This document shows, piece after piece, positions 12,192-25,037 of a stretch of 64,000 nt of DNA. The stretch is from Phocoena phocoena (taxonomy: Eukaryota > Chordata > Mammalia > Artiodactyla > Phocoenidae). The notes beneath the pieces were generated by a model that was given only the letters and a program-made list of their open reading frames with translations, searched no databases and was not told the DNA's origin. The stretch covers positions 114,157,316 through 114,221,315 of the forward strand of contig NC_089222.1 of the NCBI RefSeq assembly GCF_963924675.1, given 5' to 3'. Each line of letters opens with the position of its first letter. Position 1 is the first letter of the stretch. Both the position numbers and the translations under genes were made by a program.

Positions 12192-13729
12192 AAAAATGTA
12201 GATTGAGTTCAGGTTGGGGAAGATTTTAACTGACTGGGCTAAGTGCTGTGGAATTTATCCTATAGACAATTGAGAACATTCAGCTTAAATAGTCATAGTC
12301 ACTTTAGGAGAGGAAAGGGATAGTTTTATACCACTTTCTTTGTCTTAAAGTTCTAGTTGAATCCCCTTTTCAAATTGCATGAAGAAATTTAAGGGAATTT
12401 GGTGTTAGGCAAAGTTCAGATTTTCACTGTTAAACTGTAATAGGGCTATTAGATTTGCTGTAATTCACCATATGTACAAGGCAACCACATATTGTGGTCT
12501 TAAAGAAAATTTTAGCGAAAATTTATGTGTTCTTGTTCTCTTTGGCAAAGGATTACCCTGTGCACTTTGATTTCTGGCTCATTTTTATTTCTCTTCCAAT
12601 GCAAAAATAGATTGTTTCTTGGTCATATTAAGTGAAGAAAGGCTTCTAAAACTTATAGCTGTATGTAAAGTAAAATATATAAATTCAGTTAGTTGATGAA
12701 AATAGAGAGTCTGTATAGGATTTGGGTAGAACTAAAATTGGGCAAATGCTGATATGAAGAGGAGAGACAAAATACCCAAGAGTTTGGTTACAACTGGTGA
12801 GGGATTTGGAGGCAACGTGAAGGTAAAGATTATGCTGTCCTGTGCCTTAAGTGGGAAGCTATGTCAAGGAAAAGTAGGCTGCATGTAATTCCAGGTAGAC
12901 AGAAGACTGGAATCTGGAGGCATCTGACAGTCAGGATTATGTCTCCAGGTTCCTAATCATCTAGGCACAAGGGACTCTCAGGCAGAGTGGAAGCAGCCCG
13001 AGGTCACACTCCAGACTGGTGTAGGCACTAATTCTAATGCGTGATTGAGAGGTTCTTTTCCCTCTTTCTCTTCTATCTCCAGGGGAGTCTTTGTGTCTCC
13101 ACTTTGGGATTCAGGGCAACACTGAGTTCAAATTGCATACTCTAGGATGGAGGTCTATTATTTTATTGCGGCTGTTATTTCTCAGTACCCTGTCTTAACC
13201 CTTAGCCCTTGATTTTGAGACCCTACACCTTGCTGGAGCAGTTCTAATGTGTGTATTACATTGAGCCTGCTTTTCTGTTTAGGACTTAATTCACGTTATA
13301 CCGTAGTATGAAGAATTAATTCTGGTTAAACTTGAAATTAAAAAAACACATAAACAATAAAATAAAAGAACAAAATTAGGCTCACCTGTATATTTTTACG
13401 TAATTTATTTTAAATATCTGGTGAGCAAAGGTCTTTATGCTGCCTTCAAGCAGGTAGAGTTTTCAGGATCAAAGTTGAATGTTAGGGAGTAATGGTCTGA
13501 AATGTCACATGATTATAGAAACATAATTATGTTCACCATTTAAGTGCTGGGACTTTCCGTTCCCTTTTGTGTTTATGGCTGAACACCCTGGGCCATGGAA
13601 GAGGTTGACAAATTAATTTCAGTTTCATGTGATCGCACATTCAACAATTCTGTTTTTCCTTGAGCCCCACTTTTCTGGCTAGAAATAGATGATCTAACAG
13701 CTTTAGCTTTCAAAAGAAACACTTATTAC

Positions 13730-13935
13730 AGGCCTACTTTTGTGTCAGACTGTACTAAGTCTTTCTCACACTATATTTCATTGAGTCCTCTCAATAGGTA
13801 CTTTTTTTTTTTGTCAGGAAACTAAGGATAAGAGAAGTTAAGAAATGGGTGGCCCAAGTTTACACAACTAGTTAAAGGGCAGAGTTGGGATTCCAAAGTC
13901 CAGGCCTCATTCTCTTTATCCATTGTGCCTCAATA
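13730..13935 (-). mobile_element. MIR SINE remnant, antisense
   Basis: Reverse-complement MIR order: 'ttcattgagtcctctcaata', 'gtcaggaaactaaggataag', 'acacaactagttaaagggca' and 'gagttgggattccaaagtcc'. A SINE at 13.97 kb inserted just beyond its end. Confidence 0.75.
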
Positions 13936-13966
13936 GTCTCCCTAAAGCAGACAGGAAGGCATGCTG

Positions 13967-14093
13967 TTGGGGTTTTTTTTTTTTGGCCTTGCCACGTGGC
14001 TTGCGGGATCTCAGTTCCCCGAACAGGGATGGAGTCTGTGCCCTCTGCAATGGAAGCCGGGAGTCCTAACCATTGGACCACTGGGGAATTCCC
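13967..14093 (-). mobile_element. tRNA-derived SINE, CHR/BovtA-like short copy
   Basis: Antisense body of about 125 bp: poly-T, 'ggccttgccacgtggcttgc', 'cattggaccactggggaatt'. It is a different branch from the other SINEs in this window (AATTCCC start, 'ggtccaatgg' box A). Duplication 'aggcatgctg' at 13957-13966 and 14094-14103. Confidence 0.85.
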
Positions 14094-14159
14094 AGGCATG
14101 CTGGTTTTATCTTTATGAAACCACAAATAAAATTGTTACAAGAGTTTTTATTTAACCTG

Positions 14160-15890
14160 ATCAAATTCCCCTTGTATGTAGGCAAAGTTGTGAAAATAGG
14201 AGATAATCTTTCAAATGCTTATTTATGTGATACATTCAGATGAAACCAAAAAGGTTCATTTAACTGTCTTTTACTATCAGAGCTAGCCTGGAAGAGATTT
14301 ATTTTAAATGTAATTTACTGCAATATCTTTAGTAAGGGTGAGTGGAGCCTAAGAGACATGTCCTAGACAACTCACTTTTAGAAGAAAAATCAGCTTCCTT
14401 GATTCTCAGATCAGCTCTTTTCTCTGCAGGGCCCCATATCCTCGTTTCATTCCCAAGATAATGAAAATTCTAATTTATATTGGAAGAGCCCCCGATTCAC
14501 CAGGAAAATGACTAATCAAATTGAACTTTCTGGTCCTGATTTAATTTGGTGGCATTAGTAGAGATGGTCTGAGGCTCTTGGGACAGAATTATTGAACACT
14601 AATATAAACTTGACAAAATATAATCTAATATAAAATTTACCTTGAGCAACAAAAACATTAAATTATTGTATTTGTACATGTATATAGGGACTTTGTATTT
14701 TGGGTACACTATTTGTTTCTCTTAGGTTATAAATAAATTCTCAAATGATGTATCTTAAAAAAAATAGAAATAGACATTGTTAGTTTATATTCGGTAAGAA
14801 ATAAGAAAGAAAATCAGCAGTAATGGGGCTTCGGTAGGAAAACCATTAGATGTGATCTCTTCACCTGTTAAACCCAGCTGTCCCTTCTGGGATTTGGCTT
14901 TGTTTTCTGAGAACCATTTCTATGAAAATCTAACGAGGAAGCTCTAAACTGCTGGTGACAAGAGTAGCCTATTTTACAAGCCATGCAGTAACCAGGATCA
15001 AGTATCAGAGTACGGATTCAAGCCTCTTTCTGTTTTTCATATATTGAGTTTGGTGGCATTTTGTAAAACTATCTATCCTTCTTCCATTGCCAAGCTGACT
15101 AATCGACTGGTCTGTTGACACCATCTGTCTAAAGAATCCACAGCCGCTACCATGACTTTTGGTTCAGCTTTCAGTAGAAACACATTCCATCAAGAAAGAA
15201 AAAATGTTTTTTAAATTTCGTAAGTCTGAAGTTGTGAATCGCATTGGAATTTCCCTTTCTTTGGATTTTTCAGTCTTTTTCTTTCTTGCTTGCTTTTCAT
15301 TGTTCAAACGCATTTATTTAATGTTGTATTGCAAGAGAGTTGAGCACGTGGATTTTAATGATACATTAATAGAAATTGATCCATTGGCTCATGCTGTGAA
15401 TATGACATAGGATGCATATGTTTGAAAATAATTTACATATAACTTGTTTTTAAAAAAGAATTCTCTAAATGAGTCCATGTTTCTTAGAAATTAAAACAGC
15501 CAGAGTATATTGTTTTAAGAAAAATGCTTTTGATTTGGTGAATACTTATGGTTTCATTTAGGTAGCTCATTTATTCAGTCTTATAAGTTTTAGACTTAAG
15601 TAGAACAAAGCTGATTATATATTTTACGAGAAAAATATAATGGACACTAAGCACTTTTTGAAAATGAATTTTTTTAAAGAAACTAAATTTAAGTGGGCTT
15701 CCTGTCCACCTCAGACATTATTATTTAGACTAAACACGTCAGAAGAATTCAGAGAACACTTTAGATGATAAATACCTGGTATTTATGTAACCTCTTTTGA
15801 GTGAATCAGATTTTTAAACTAGTACTACCTCCTCAGTTTCCACTGAAAAATATGAAAAGCATGCCAGAACTTGTTCACTTGCCTTTACTA
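14160..15890. other. Intronic DNA without recognised features
   Basis: AT-rich, mostly unique sequence. I see no coding region, RNA gene or clear repeat in it. Confidence 0.55.
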
Positions 15891-15894
15891 TACT

Positions 15895-16440
15895 TTATAT
15901 GTATGCTTGTTTTGGAGGATGGAGGGAACAAAAGTTGCCCACTGAACTGAGAAGGCATCATGAGACAGAATACCAAGGCAGGCAGCTCCATATAATCAGT
16001 GGGTCAGTTTATTATAGGGCAACTTACTCACAGGGTGGGATCTGGATCCGGCAGACAATGATCAGGAAGCATTTGTGGCTACCCTCTGCACCAAGGGGCC
16101 ATTGGGACAATTTTATAGTTAACCTAGGGTATGGGGGTAGGTGGCTTGGAAACAGGACGTGCTTTCCTAAGTTAAGATTTATGAATGGGTGTAACTAGCC
16201 TCGTGGGCACTGGGAATAAATCAAGGAAGGTTTTCATCATTGTTTAGGGACTAACAGAGCATAAAGGCTACCTGGTCCCAATGATTATTAAACAATATCT
16301 ATTAACTACAAAGCCCTTGACAACAGAGAAATGATTCACTGCACGGTACAGTCCTGGGTAGAGTCAGCAGAAGGACAGTAGAAACTGTAAGTGCCCAAGA
16401 TGGCATCAGTAATACTAACACCTGTACAGCTTGGAAGTGT
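15895..16440. other. Possible old LTR or unclassified repeat block
   Basis: More GC-rich than its surroundings, with phrases such as 'gtcagtttattatagggcaa' and 'aggacgtgctttcctaagtt' that look like the degenerate LTR/ERV remnants often found in mammalian introns. I cannot name a family and see no matching ends. Confidence 0.3.
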
Positions 16441-16499
16441 ATGAAAACCTGAGGTGATTGCAAATAAATTTAAGATGTTGGCTTTCACCTTAAGCTGTT

Positions 16500-16720
16500 A
16501 ATAATTTAGTTAGCGAAAAAGACATATACATGTAATAAGTTAAATAATAATAGAAGATTTGAATGTTGTTATAGATAACAAGATGATATATCATAGTATT
16601 TTTCTTTAAAATAAAGAGGGTATGGATTGTACTGGTTTGGAAGCTTCATGGAAGAAAAGAAGATGAATAGAAACTTGAAGGCATTGGAGAAGTGGAGAGG
16701 TGATAGTGTAAAATTCCTAA
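16500..16720 (-). mobile_element. Possible L2 remnant, antisense
   Basis: Order of 'gcgaaaaagacatatacatg', 'aaaataaagagggtatggat' and 'agaaacttgaaggcattgga' resembles the reverse complement of the L2 3' region. Weak. Confidence 0.4.
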
Positions 16721-17570
16721 CAGGGTCTCCACAGTGACACGGTCCAGGGGAGGAAAAGCTTGATTTAATACAGGGAAATTAGTGCATTAGGACGATCTGG
16801 TTTCAAGCAGAAGAATCCCATTCAATAACAAAAGGAAAATTCATCAACTCCTATGCTCAAGCCATCGAAAACGCATTGATGGAATCAGACTTAAGTGGCA
16901 AAAGGAACAAATAACCAAATGGCACCAGCGTGTTTTCGTTTTCTCTCCTCTGCTTCCTCTTGTGTGGCTGTTTCATTTTTCTACTTTACAGATGAATCTT
17001 TTCCATTGCAAGAGCAAACATGATGTTTGGCAGCTCACAATCTAATTGCTTTCCCCTTCCAACTCTAGGTAGGAAAATCCCAGGGAAGGATTCCAGTTGT
17101 CCTGGCATTAGTCATAGTTACATTCCTGGTCGAGTAATTGGTGTCACCAGCCTGGGGCCAGTGCTTGCCCCTGTGATCTAGGAGTGGAGCCTGTTACCTG
17201 AAGAGTGGAGGGAAAGCATACTGGCCATGGACTTCTCCACTCTCACAAAAAAATCGCCACCAAAGAGAATTAATATGCAGCTGAAGAAAATTTCTCTTTG
17301 TTCCTTAACAATTGGGGGCAGTGAATGATTTTAATAATCAGTGAAGGATACTGAATCATGAGTGAAATTAAGAATGCCACTCAGTGTCAAGTTCCTTTAC
17401 ATGTCAGTGAGCTTATAATTCTAGTTAATATAGCCCTGACCAGAACCATGTGTGTTGTTTATTTTTTAAGTTATAATATTATTACCATAATTATTATTAC
17501 ATTGTTAAAGCCTTGAAATGGAAATTTTTATGCTATTTTAAAGTAAACATGTTGATCCATTCTTTTTTTT

Positions 17571-17790
17571 CTTTTTTTTTTTTTTTTTTTTTTTTTTTGC
17601 GGTACGCGGGCCTCTCACTGTCGTGGCCTCTCCCGTTGCGGAGCACAGGCTCCGGACGCGCAGGCTCAATGGCCATGGCTCAGGGGGCCAGCCACTCCAC
17701 GGCATGTGGGATCTTCCCAGACCGGGGCACGAACCCGTGTCCCCTGCATCGGCAGGCAGACTCTCAACCACTGCGCCACCAGGGAAGCCC
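17571..17790 (-). mobile_element. CHR-type SINE, short form, nested (inner)
   Basis: Antisense copy with a long poly-T (17572-17598, after one C) and the 'ccaccagggaagccc' end. Its own duplication 'cattctttttttt' is at 17558-17570 and 17791-17803. It inserted at the junction between the duplication and the T-tract of the older SINE that follows, so it is the younger of the pair. Confidence 0.95.
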
Positions 17791-17795
17791 CATTC

Positions 17796-18150
17796 TTTTT
17801 TTTTTATAGATTTATTTTATTTATTTTTGGCTGCATTGGGTCTTTGTTGCTGCACGTGGGCTTTCTCTAGTTGCGGCGAGCGGGGGCTATTCTTCGTTGC
17901 AGTGAGCGGGCTTCTCATTGCGGTGGCTTCTCTTGCTGTGGAGCACAAGCTCTGGGCGTGCGGGCTTCAGTAGTTGTGGCACATGGGCTCAGTAGTTGTG
18001 GCTCGCGTGCTCTAGAGCCCAGGCTCAGTAGTTGTGGCGCATGGGCTTAGTTGCTCCGTGACATGTGGGATCTTCCTGGACCAGGGCTCGAACCCATGTC
18101 CCCTGCATTGGCAGGCGGATTCTTAACCACTGCGCCACCAGGGAAGCCCC
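17796..18150 (-). mobile_element. CHR-type SINE, long form (outer, older)
   Basis: Antisense long-form copy of about 340 bp, with repeated 'cagtagttgtgg' units in the middle that the short form lacks. Its duplication 'tgatccattcttt' is at 17553-17565 and 18151-18163, so the left copy is separated from the element by the inner SINE. Confidence 0.93.
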
Positions 18151-18553
18151 TGATCCATTCTTTAAGTTTATGAAAGAGATGATGTTACGATTACACTGTA
18201 TAGCGTGACGTGGTTTTCAAAGCATGAGTTTGGAAGGGACTGTCCTGTTTATTTAGTAGAACTTCTAAGATATGCTTTTGACACTACTTGGAAAATATTT
18301 AAACTTAAGCTTTGTTGATACAAAAAGTAAAAGGAATTCTGAAAATTACACTGTTGACCATAGTCAGCTGTGTGAGGACTGACTGGCCAGTGGCCACAGC
18401 CCTTGCTATGAGTATTTGTAAAAAGAATGGGTTTATTAGCCTTTTGGATATTTTAAAGGAGTTAAAGTGTCAGTACAAAGTATTGTAGTTTTACCAGTTT
18501 ATCCCATTTTATTGTCATAGGACCTCTTCTGTTGGTGCATTAGATCTGTAGGG

Positions 18554-18767
18554 TTTTTTTTTTTTTTTTTTTTTGTGGTACGCGGGCCTCTCACTGTTGT
18601 GGCCTCTCCCGTTACGGAGCACCGGCTCCGGACGCGCAGGCTCAGCGGCCATGGCTCACGGGCCTAGCCGCTCCGCGGCATGTGGGATCCTCCCGGACCG
18701 GGGCACGAACCCGTGTCCCCTGCATCGGCAGGCGGACCCTCAACCACTGCGCCACCAGGGAAGCCCC
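18554..18767 (-). mobile_element. CHR-type tRNA-derived SINE, short form
   Basis: Antisense copy with a poly-T start and 'ccaccagggaagcccc' end. Duplication 'agatctgtagg' at 18542-18552 and 18768-18778. Confidence 0.95.
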
Positions 18768-18944
18768 AGATCTGTAGGTTTTTAAATTTATTTTGTGTTA
18801 TGTGGGTTAAAGGGATATCGGAATTGCTGCTGGTGGCCTGGCCTCTTTAACTTCCCATTTCAGGCTGTTAAGGCTGACCCATTTGCTCGCACTGGGACTT
18901 CTTTCTGTGTGCATCACTAGTTCTGTGTCTGTTTTTTATGTTAT

Positions 18945-19075
18945 GAGCTGGTGCTTCTCAAACTTCGGTGCCTGAGCCAGACCTCAAACCTACCAAATCA
19001 GAATCTCTCTGTTGATTTGGTTTATCAAACTTTCCAGGTGATAAATCTGAGAACTGCTTTTCCTCTTAATTCTGT
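18945..19075. mobile_element. MER5-type hAT-Charlie MITE
   Basis: Contains 'gtgcttctcaaacttcggtg', 'caaatcagaatctctctgtt' and 'tccaggtgataaatctgaga', the recognisable MER5A order. It is non-autonomous and carries no gene. Confidence 0.7.
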
Positions 19076-19139
19076 TGTTGTTGATCCTGAGAATATAGTG
19101 ACATATTTTCTGCAAATCTATACCAAGAGTAAACACCCA

Positions 19140-19330
19140 GAGGTATCATTTATGGTGAGACGAGCTTTGCAATCAAATGACCTAGATTCAAATTCTGCCT
19201 CAATTACTAGCTGATTAAATCTAGGTAATATGGGTGAGTCACTTGGCACTCTTGTTCTTGGTTTCCTCTGGGTAAACTTATGATGATAAAAGCATCCATT
19301 GATTGTGGACTGAATTAAATGAATTATAAT
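19140..19330 (+). mobile_element. MIR SINE remnant
   Basis: 'tgcaatcaaatgacctagat', 'caaattctgcctcaattact' and 'gggtgagtcacttggcactc' follow MIR order, strongly diverged. Confidence 0.55.
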
Positions 19331-19339
19331 TTTTCTAGA

Positions 19340-21170
19340 AGATAACTTGCTCATTACCTCTGCAAAGGTTTTTTTTTTTCATTGTAATAATTACTTGATA
19401 ATTATATTATTATAGTTATTTTATGTTGTAGATTATTTAATATTAAATTCCCTGGACAAATCATCTGGACTTCTTAATCTATTCTGTTTTCAGATTTTGG
19501 GGAAGTGATATTTGAGCAACAGTTATGCTTTTAGCTCTTTAAAAGGCATAAAGGACTCTCACTCTAATGCACCTTAAAGATTAGAGGGTGGATGTAGCTG
19601 GAAGTTTGAAGGTTGGACCTTAATGATAAAAGAGCTGTTGACATCATCATGCAGTGTGGTATTACTATTGACCAGAACACCCTCTGGTCTGATTACCCAA
19701 CGCCAAAGAAGGAAGGCAGAAGGGAACCAGCATTATCTGAGTATATATTATGTGTGAGGCACTGGGTTTAGCAATTTCTCCTGAATTACTTAATCTGTGA
19801 AGCAGATATTATCACCAGTTCCTCAGAATCACTGACGCTTGAACTTTGTTCATTCAAGCATTAGTTATATTCTGAGTATAAAAAGAGAAAAATACCCTGT
19901 TGTGGTAGTTAGTATATAGTTTTATTACTTCTTTTTACCCTTATCTTTATGTAGCCTTTTGCCTCCTCTTGGTACCTCCAATTTGAGAAATGAAGTGTGC
20001 TCTAAAATATAAAGGTTCATATAAATATAAACCATTTTTAGGTAATTCTCTTTCCCTTATGTATCCAAAAAGACTGCATTTAAATTTTTAAAAGTTTCCT
20101 ATGAAAAGACTATTTAGGCTATCATCTTGCTTTTGTGTGAATTGTGTCTCACTCATAACTCAGTGAATTTTTATCTATGTGTAATAATAGTAATTTAACT
20201 CTGCAAACACCAAATACTTTACTTGTTGTTTATTTATTTATTTTTTGTGTGCAATGGAAAATGAAGCTTGTATCCATATGACTTTTATATAAAATAATCA
20301 TTTTCATATGCTTCGTGTTGGGTTTTTTGAAAGACAAACTTTAGAAAATGTGAGGGCTTCAAATCTCCACATGTGACGCTGCCAGACACATCACAATAGG
20401 CTGCTGTTTCAGTGCAACACGTAAACCATTGAATATGCACACTGAAATGATACCGTGCTTCCCAAGTGGCTTGACTGAGAATATCCAGGAAGTGGAGCTC
20501 ACCATAGATTTATTTGGTTCTACTACTATTATAGGCATTTTCAAATACTCTGGTCTAGAGTCAGGATGAAGTAAGTTATGGTCAACCTTACTCTGCTGTC
20601 GTGTTTCTAATGTTCTGTGCCAAGCAATTAGCAGTATAACCAATATATAATTCAAAAGAGTTCCTAGGAGAAGGACATTTAAGTTAGGTATTCTTTCTAC
20701 TTGTAGACTTGTGCTATGCTCTACAGCATTCTCCTCCATCCTTTATGAATGTTGGAACGCGATTTTAATATCTGAGCTTCTGTAATGATAATATTCATAA
20801 TTTTAATAGCGTTTCACTTGGGGGAACAAAGCTGTTGGGAATTCAGTATTGTTTTAAAGAAAATTTATGTTTTATCAATTATAACAACTATCTTCTTATG
20901 TTTTAAAAAGGTACATTTGTGTGCAGAACAATAGTTATTTAGTTTATAGAGTAATACTTGTTGCAGACACGATTTTGAGATTCAGTCATGTGCCCCTTGG
21001 CTTTACAAAATTCAGATAATTTCTACTTATTGGAGTAGTGTCAGACAGGCTCAAGTAATTTACCAAAAATTAGACCTCAAATAAGGTGCTTAACTATTCT
21101 GAGCCTCCCTTTATTCATCTTCAAATATTTAAAAGTAGGAAGTCACGGATACTCATTAAGATAAAGTCAC
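19340..21170. other. Intronic DNA with one chance-length open frame
   Basis: AT-rich unique DNA. The complement strand is open for 126 codons at 20359-20739; its translation has a hydrophobic stretch (NVLLLGTLLNYILVILLIAW) but matches no family I know and has no visible promoter, poly-A site or intron-less gene context. Confidence 0.5.
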
Positions 21171-21171
21171 T

Positions 21172-21233
21172 TTGCTGTAAACCTGAAACTAACACAACAT
21201 TGTAAATCAACTATAAAAAAAAAAAGATAAAAT
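21172..21233 (+). mobile_element. L1 3'-terminal fragment, about 60 bp
   Basis: 'ctttgctgtaaacctgaaac', 'taacacaacattgtaaatca', then an A-tail. This is the extreme 3' end of a cetartiodactyl-type L1, severely 5'-truncated. Confidence 0.8.
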
Positions 21234-22639
21234 ACATAGACTGACATCTATTATAAAATTCATTTTTATTTACCCTTACCAGTAATGGAATATATTCTGA
21301 AATTTACTGGTGTATCATGTGAATGAAACTTATTTTTCAGACAAAGAAAATGCATTGCATCTCACATAATGTAAAAACTCATACCTTGTTGTTGTTGAAT
21401 TGGACTAGAAACAACTCCTGACAAAAGAAAATGGAAGTTTGACCAAACTTGATCAGTTTCTTCTCACTAACTTATGGTCAGAGAGTTTCTTTTGTCATTT
21501 TAAAAATCCATATATTACTTACAATTGTATTTCTGCAGTTACCATAAAGTATCATGCTTTCCATTTTATGACTCCCGAGAGTATCTTGCTAGTTATTCTT
21601 CAAGGTCCTTATTACTTTGTCCTCAAATAAATCACATGGTCTCTAAAAGGAGGTAACAAGTAAAACTTTCAGAAGCTCTTTTGATAGTTTTATAATAGCA
21701 CTTTAAAAATCAACTGCATTTAATATGAAATATTGATTTCCTCCACCCATAATTTCTTAAACTTCAGTAGAAAAGTTTATTTCTTTGCCATTCTAATCCC
21801 AAAATGATAACAAGTGTGTGATGGGTTCACCTTTGGAAGACTAAAAACAGGTAAACCTCAAAAGAATTGTGTACGTAATTGTAGCCAGTTTGAGAAAATC
21901 AAAACATTTTTCTTTTCTTTTTTTTTTTTTTTTTTTAGATAGCATTCAATTTTACCCTAATGCTTAGAACAGTTACCGTATTTTCTTATAAGGTGGAGAA
22001 ATCACTTTACATAATGTTGAAATACTTTTATTAGATTTAGCGTCTTTTTAATTTTAGGAATTTTCCCTATTGATGCAAGGGATTAACTCTCAAATGTGGA
22101 CCAACCCTACAACTGTGTAATACCACTAGAAAATAAAAGATGGAGGGTCACCAATCCTTTTTTGCTTCTAAACAAGATATATCAAATGCTGTATGACCAG
22201 ATTGAGGGGCTTTTACTCCCAAGTCCTGTATAAATGACGGAAGTCTTCATTGCCCATTCTTTCTTTGTTGGAGGATGAGAGAGTGAGGGTTGTGTGTAAG
22301 GCAAAACCTAAAAATCAAGTCTTAAGTAGGGAAGCAAGGTTTTAGTTACAGGAACTGGGTGTGGCTTAGAGTGATAAACAGTAGCCTAGCTTTAAAGGTG
22401 GAGTGGAGGGGAGAGGTGGGCAAGAGTGAGCAGGTCATAGCAGAATATAGCTTGATGAAGAGTCACATGCCCTTAGATTTCCCCTGCCAAAGGGAAGCAT
22501 GCTCTCAGACTCTTCCTAGCTTTAAAACTGAAAATAGAGGTTAAGTGGTTTCAGGCAAGTATCCACAATATCGGCAGATGAATGGATTGAAAGGGAAGTA
22601 AATAGAAAAGCACTCAACTGAGAAGAGGAAGGGAAGTGG

Positions 22640-22830
22640 ATACCTAGCATTTATTACCTATGTGCCTGACTCTCTGCTGGGCACTTTACATCTGGCCTCA
22701 TACCAATTCTGGGAGGTAGGAGTTTTCATTCCAGTTTTATATCATTTTTTCAGATAAGGAAATTGAGAATCAGAGAATGACATTGCATAGATTTATGTAG
22801 CCAGGACTAGGGCATGGATTTAAAGCTGTA
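22640..22830 (-). mobile_element. MIR SINE remnant, antisense
   Basis: 'gcatttattacctatgtgcc', 'gctgggcactttacatctgg', 'cagataaggaaattgagaat' and 'agccaggactagggcatgga' give the reverse-complement MIR order. Confidence 0.7.
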
Positions 22831-23144
22831 GAATAAAAAAGAGTTGTGTTAATAATCAAGGCAGATAAGTCATTTACTATAGGATCTACAGAGAGAGAGA
22901 TCTGGTGAAGCGCAGCACTTGTCTGGGAAAGTTAGTTGATACTAATACTAGTGGTATTTTAGAATGTGAAATAATTTATTCTCCAGTTGTTTCTAAAGAG
23001 ATGGATCTCTTTAAAAATGTTGGTTAAGAGGTGCCAATGTTATTTAAATTAAAGCAATATGTTTTAACATTAGAACTCAATAGTTAGTATGAATTCATAT
23101 TTCCTGTTAGAGAAACAGTGACTCAACTTTGCACCGGAACCAGA

Positions 23145-23330
23145 AATAGATCAGGTGTTTTTAGACTTTAATGTGCATCAGAATTACCTCTGGTATTTGT
23201 TAAAAATAGATTTTTGAAAGACTTGGTCCAGTGGATCAGGAGTGGGGATCCCTGACATCCGAATAATTAACAAGAGCCCACCTGTCTAGTTTACTCCGAA
23301 GTTCCCCAGAAGTTAAGATTCATGGATATA
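23145..23330. mobile_element. MER5-type hAT-Charlie MITE
   Basis: 'aatgtgcatcagaattacct', 'ggatccctgacatccgaata' and 'aacaagagcccacctgtcta' match a MER5-like element, diverged. Confidence 0.55.
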
Positions 23331-23517
23331 AATTATGATATTCATTGTGATATATAGCAGTGTTTAAGAGCTACAGGTATAGGTTTTGATTGTCCCTTCT
23401 GCATTTATTTTCACTTACCAGTAGATTAGAACTGTGTTGTCCAGCGCAGTAGCCACCAGTTGTATGTGACTATTTAAATGAAATTAATTAAAATAAAATG
23501 AAATAAAATTTGAGTTT

Positions 23518-23726
23518 CGGGGCTTCCCTGGTGGCGCAGTGCTTGAGAGTCTGCCTGCCGATGCAGGGGACACGGGTTCGTGCCCCCGTCTGGGAAGATC
23601 CCACGTGCCGCGGAGCGGCTGGGCCCGTGAGCCATGGCCGCTGAGCCTGCGCGTCCGGAGCCTGTGCTCCGCAACGGGAGAGGCCACAACAGTGAGAGGC
23701 CCTCGTTCCGCAAAAAAAAAAAAAAA
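23518..23726 (+). mobile_element. CHR-type tRNA-derived SINE, short form
   Basis: Sense copy from 'cggggcttccctggtggcgc' to an A-tail. Duplication 'aaaatttgagttt' at 23505-23517 and 23727-23739. First of four CHR elements within 2.2 kb in mixed orientation. Confidence 0.95.
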
Positions 23727-23939
23727 AAAATTTGAGTTTTCAAGTGCTCAAAAGCCTCATGTGGCTGATGGGTGCTGTATCAGAGAGAGCACATATAGAA
23801 CATTTTAATCATTATTGCAGAAAATTCTCTTGGACAGCACTGGATTAGAATGTAAGAATAATGAAATGTGGCCCATTATGGTTTTTATGGTATTGGGAAT
23901 TATTTTTGAAAGTTAGCCTTATTAAAATATCAATTTCTT

Positions 23940-24253
23940 GGACTTCCCTGGTGGCTCAGTGACTTCAGAATCCGCCTGCCACTGCAGGGGACACGGGTTT
24001 GATCCCTGGCCCAGGAAGATGCCACATGCCGTGGAGCAGCTAAGCCCGTGCGCCACAAATACTGAGCCTGCATGCCACAACTACTGAAGCCTGCGCGTCT
24101 AGAGTGCCTAGAGCCCGCAACAAGAGAAACCACCACAATGAGAAGCCCGTGCACCACAACCAAGAGTAGCCCCCTCTCGCCACAACTAGAGAAAGCCTGC
24201 GCACAGCAATGAAGACCCAACGCAGCCAAACAGAGAATAATAAAAAAAAAAAA
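23940..24253 (+). mobile_element. CHR-type SINE, long form
   Basis: Sense long-form copy: 'ggacttccctggtggctcag' start, repeated 'actactgaagcctg'-like units, 'aagacccaacgcagccaaac' end and A-tail. Duplication 'atcaatttctt' (23929-23939) and 'atcactttctt' (24254-24264) with one mismatch, which fits an older insertion. Confidence 0.92.
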
Positions 24254-24832
24254 ATCACTTTCTTTAAGTAGGAACAGATGATTTCTTTACAATAGTAACT
24301 TTCATATTAAACAATACTTCTAATTAAATAACAAAGATTACATGCTTTCTTCTTTTGTTCTTTCTCTGAAAAGAATAAACATGCTTAAAGAAGATAAATT
24401 ACTTAGATGGTTTCAACTTGTACTTGGAATGGTAATCATCTGAAGACTTTTTTGATGTACATGGGATTTTCCTGCTAAAAAACTTGCCCAAAGAACATTT
24501 CTTACTCTGCTCAAAGAAGTAGGAGTGGCCTCAGTATTCTATCACTTTATAAAACAGGTTTAAAGATGATCTGCAAAAAATAAAGCTAAGTGTTCTAAAC
24601 AACCTTGAGGATTTGTCCTAATATTGCTACATTATATCAGCTTGTGTGTATCATCAAAACAGTTTCTGTATTAAATGTTCATGGAATTTAGCATTAAATT
24701 TTAAGTGTAACTATACTAGTTTGATAGCATTTTCCTGAACATATCGAAGATAATTTCTAAATTATCAAGTGAAGTTATCTTAGGAAAATATATAGTATAA
24801 TTATAGATTATAATCTGAAACATATAATTCTT

Positions 24833-25037
24833 TTTTTTTTTTTTTTGCGGTACGTGGGCCTCTCACTGTTGTGGCCTCTCCCGTTGCGGATCACAGGCTC
24901 CGGACGCGCAGGCCCAGCGGCCATGGCTCACAGGCCTAGCCGCTCCACGGCATGTGGGATCTTCCCGGACCGGGGCACGAACCCGTGTCCCCTGCATCGG
25001 CAGGCGGACTGTCAACCACTGCGCCACCAGGGAAGCC
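24833..25037 (-). mobile_element. CHR-type tRNA-derived SINE, short form
   Basis: Antisense copy. The 18-bp flank 'ctgaaacatataattctt' is repeated at 24815-24832 and 25038-25055 without mismatch, one of the clearest duplications here. Opposite in orientation to the copies at 23.5 and 25.5 kb. Confidence 0.96.
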
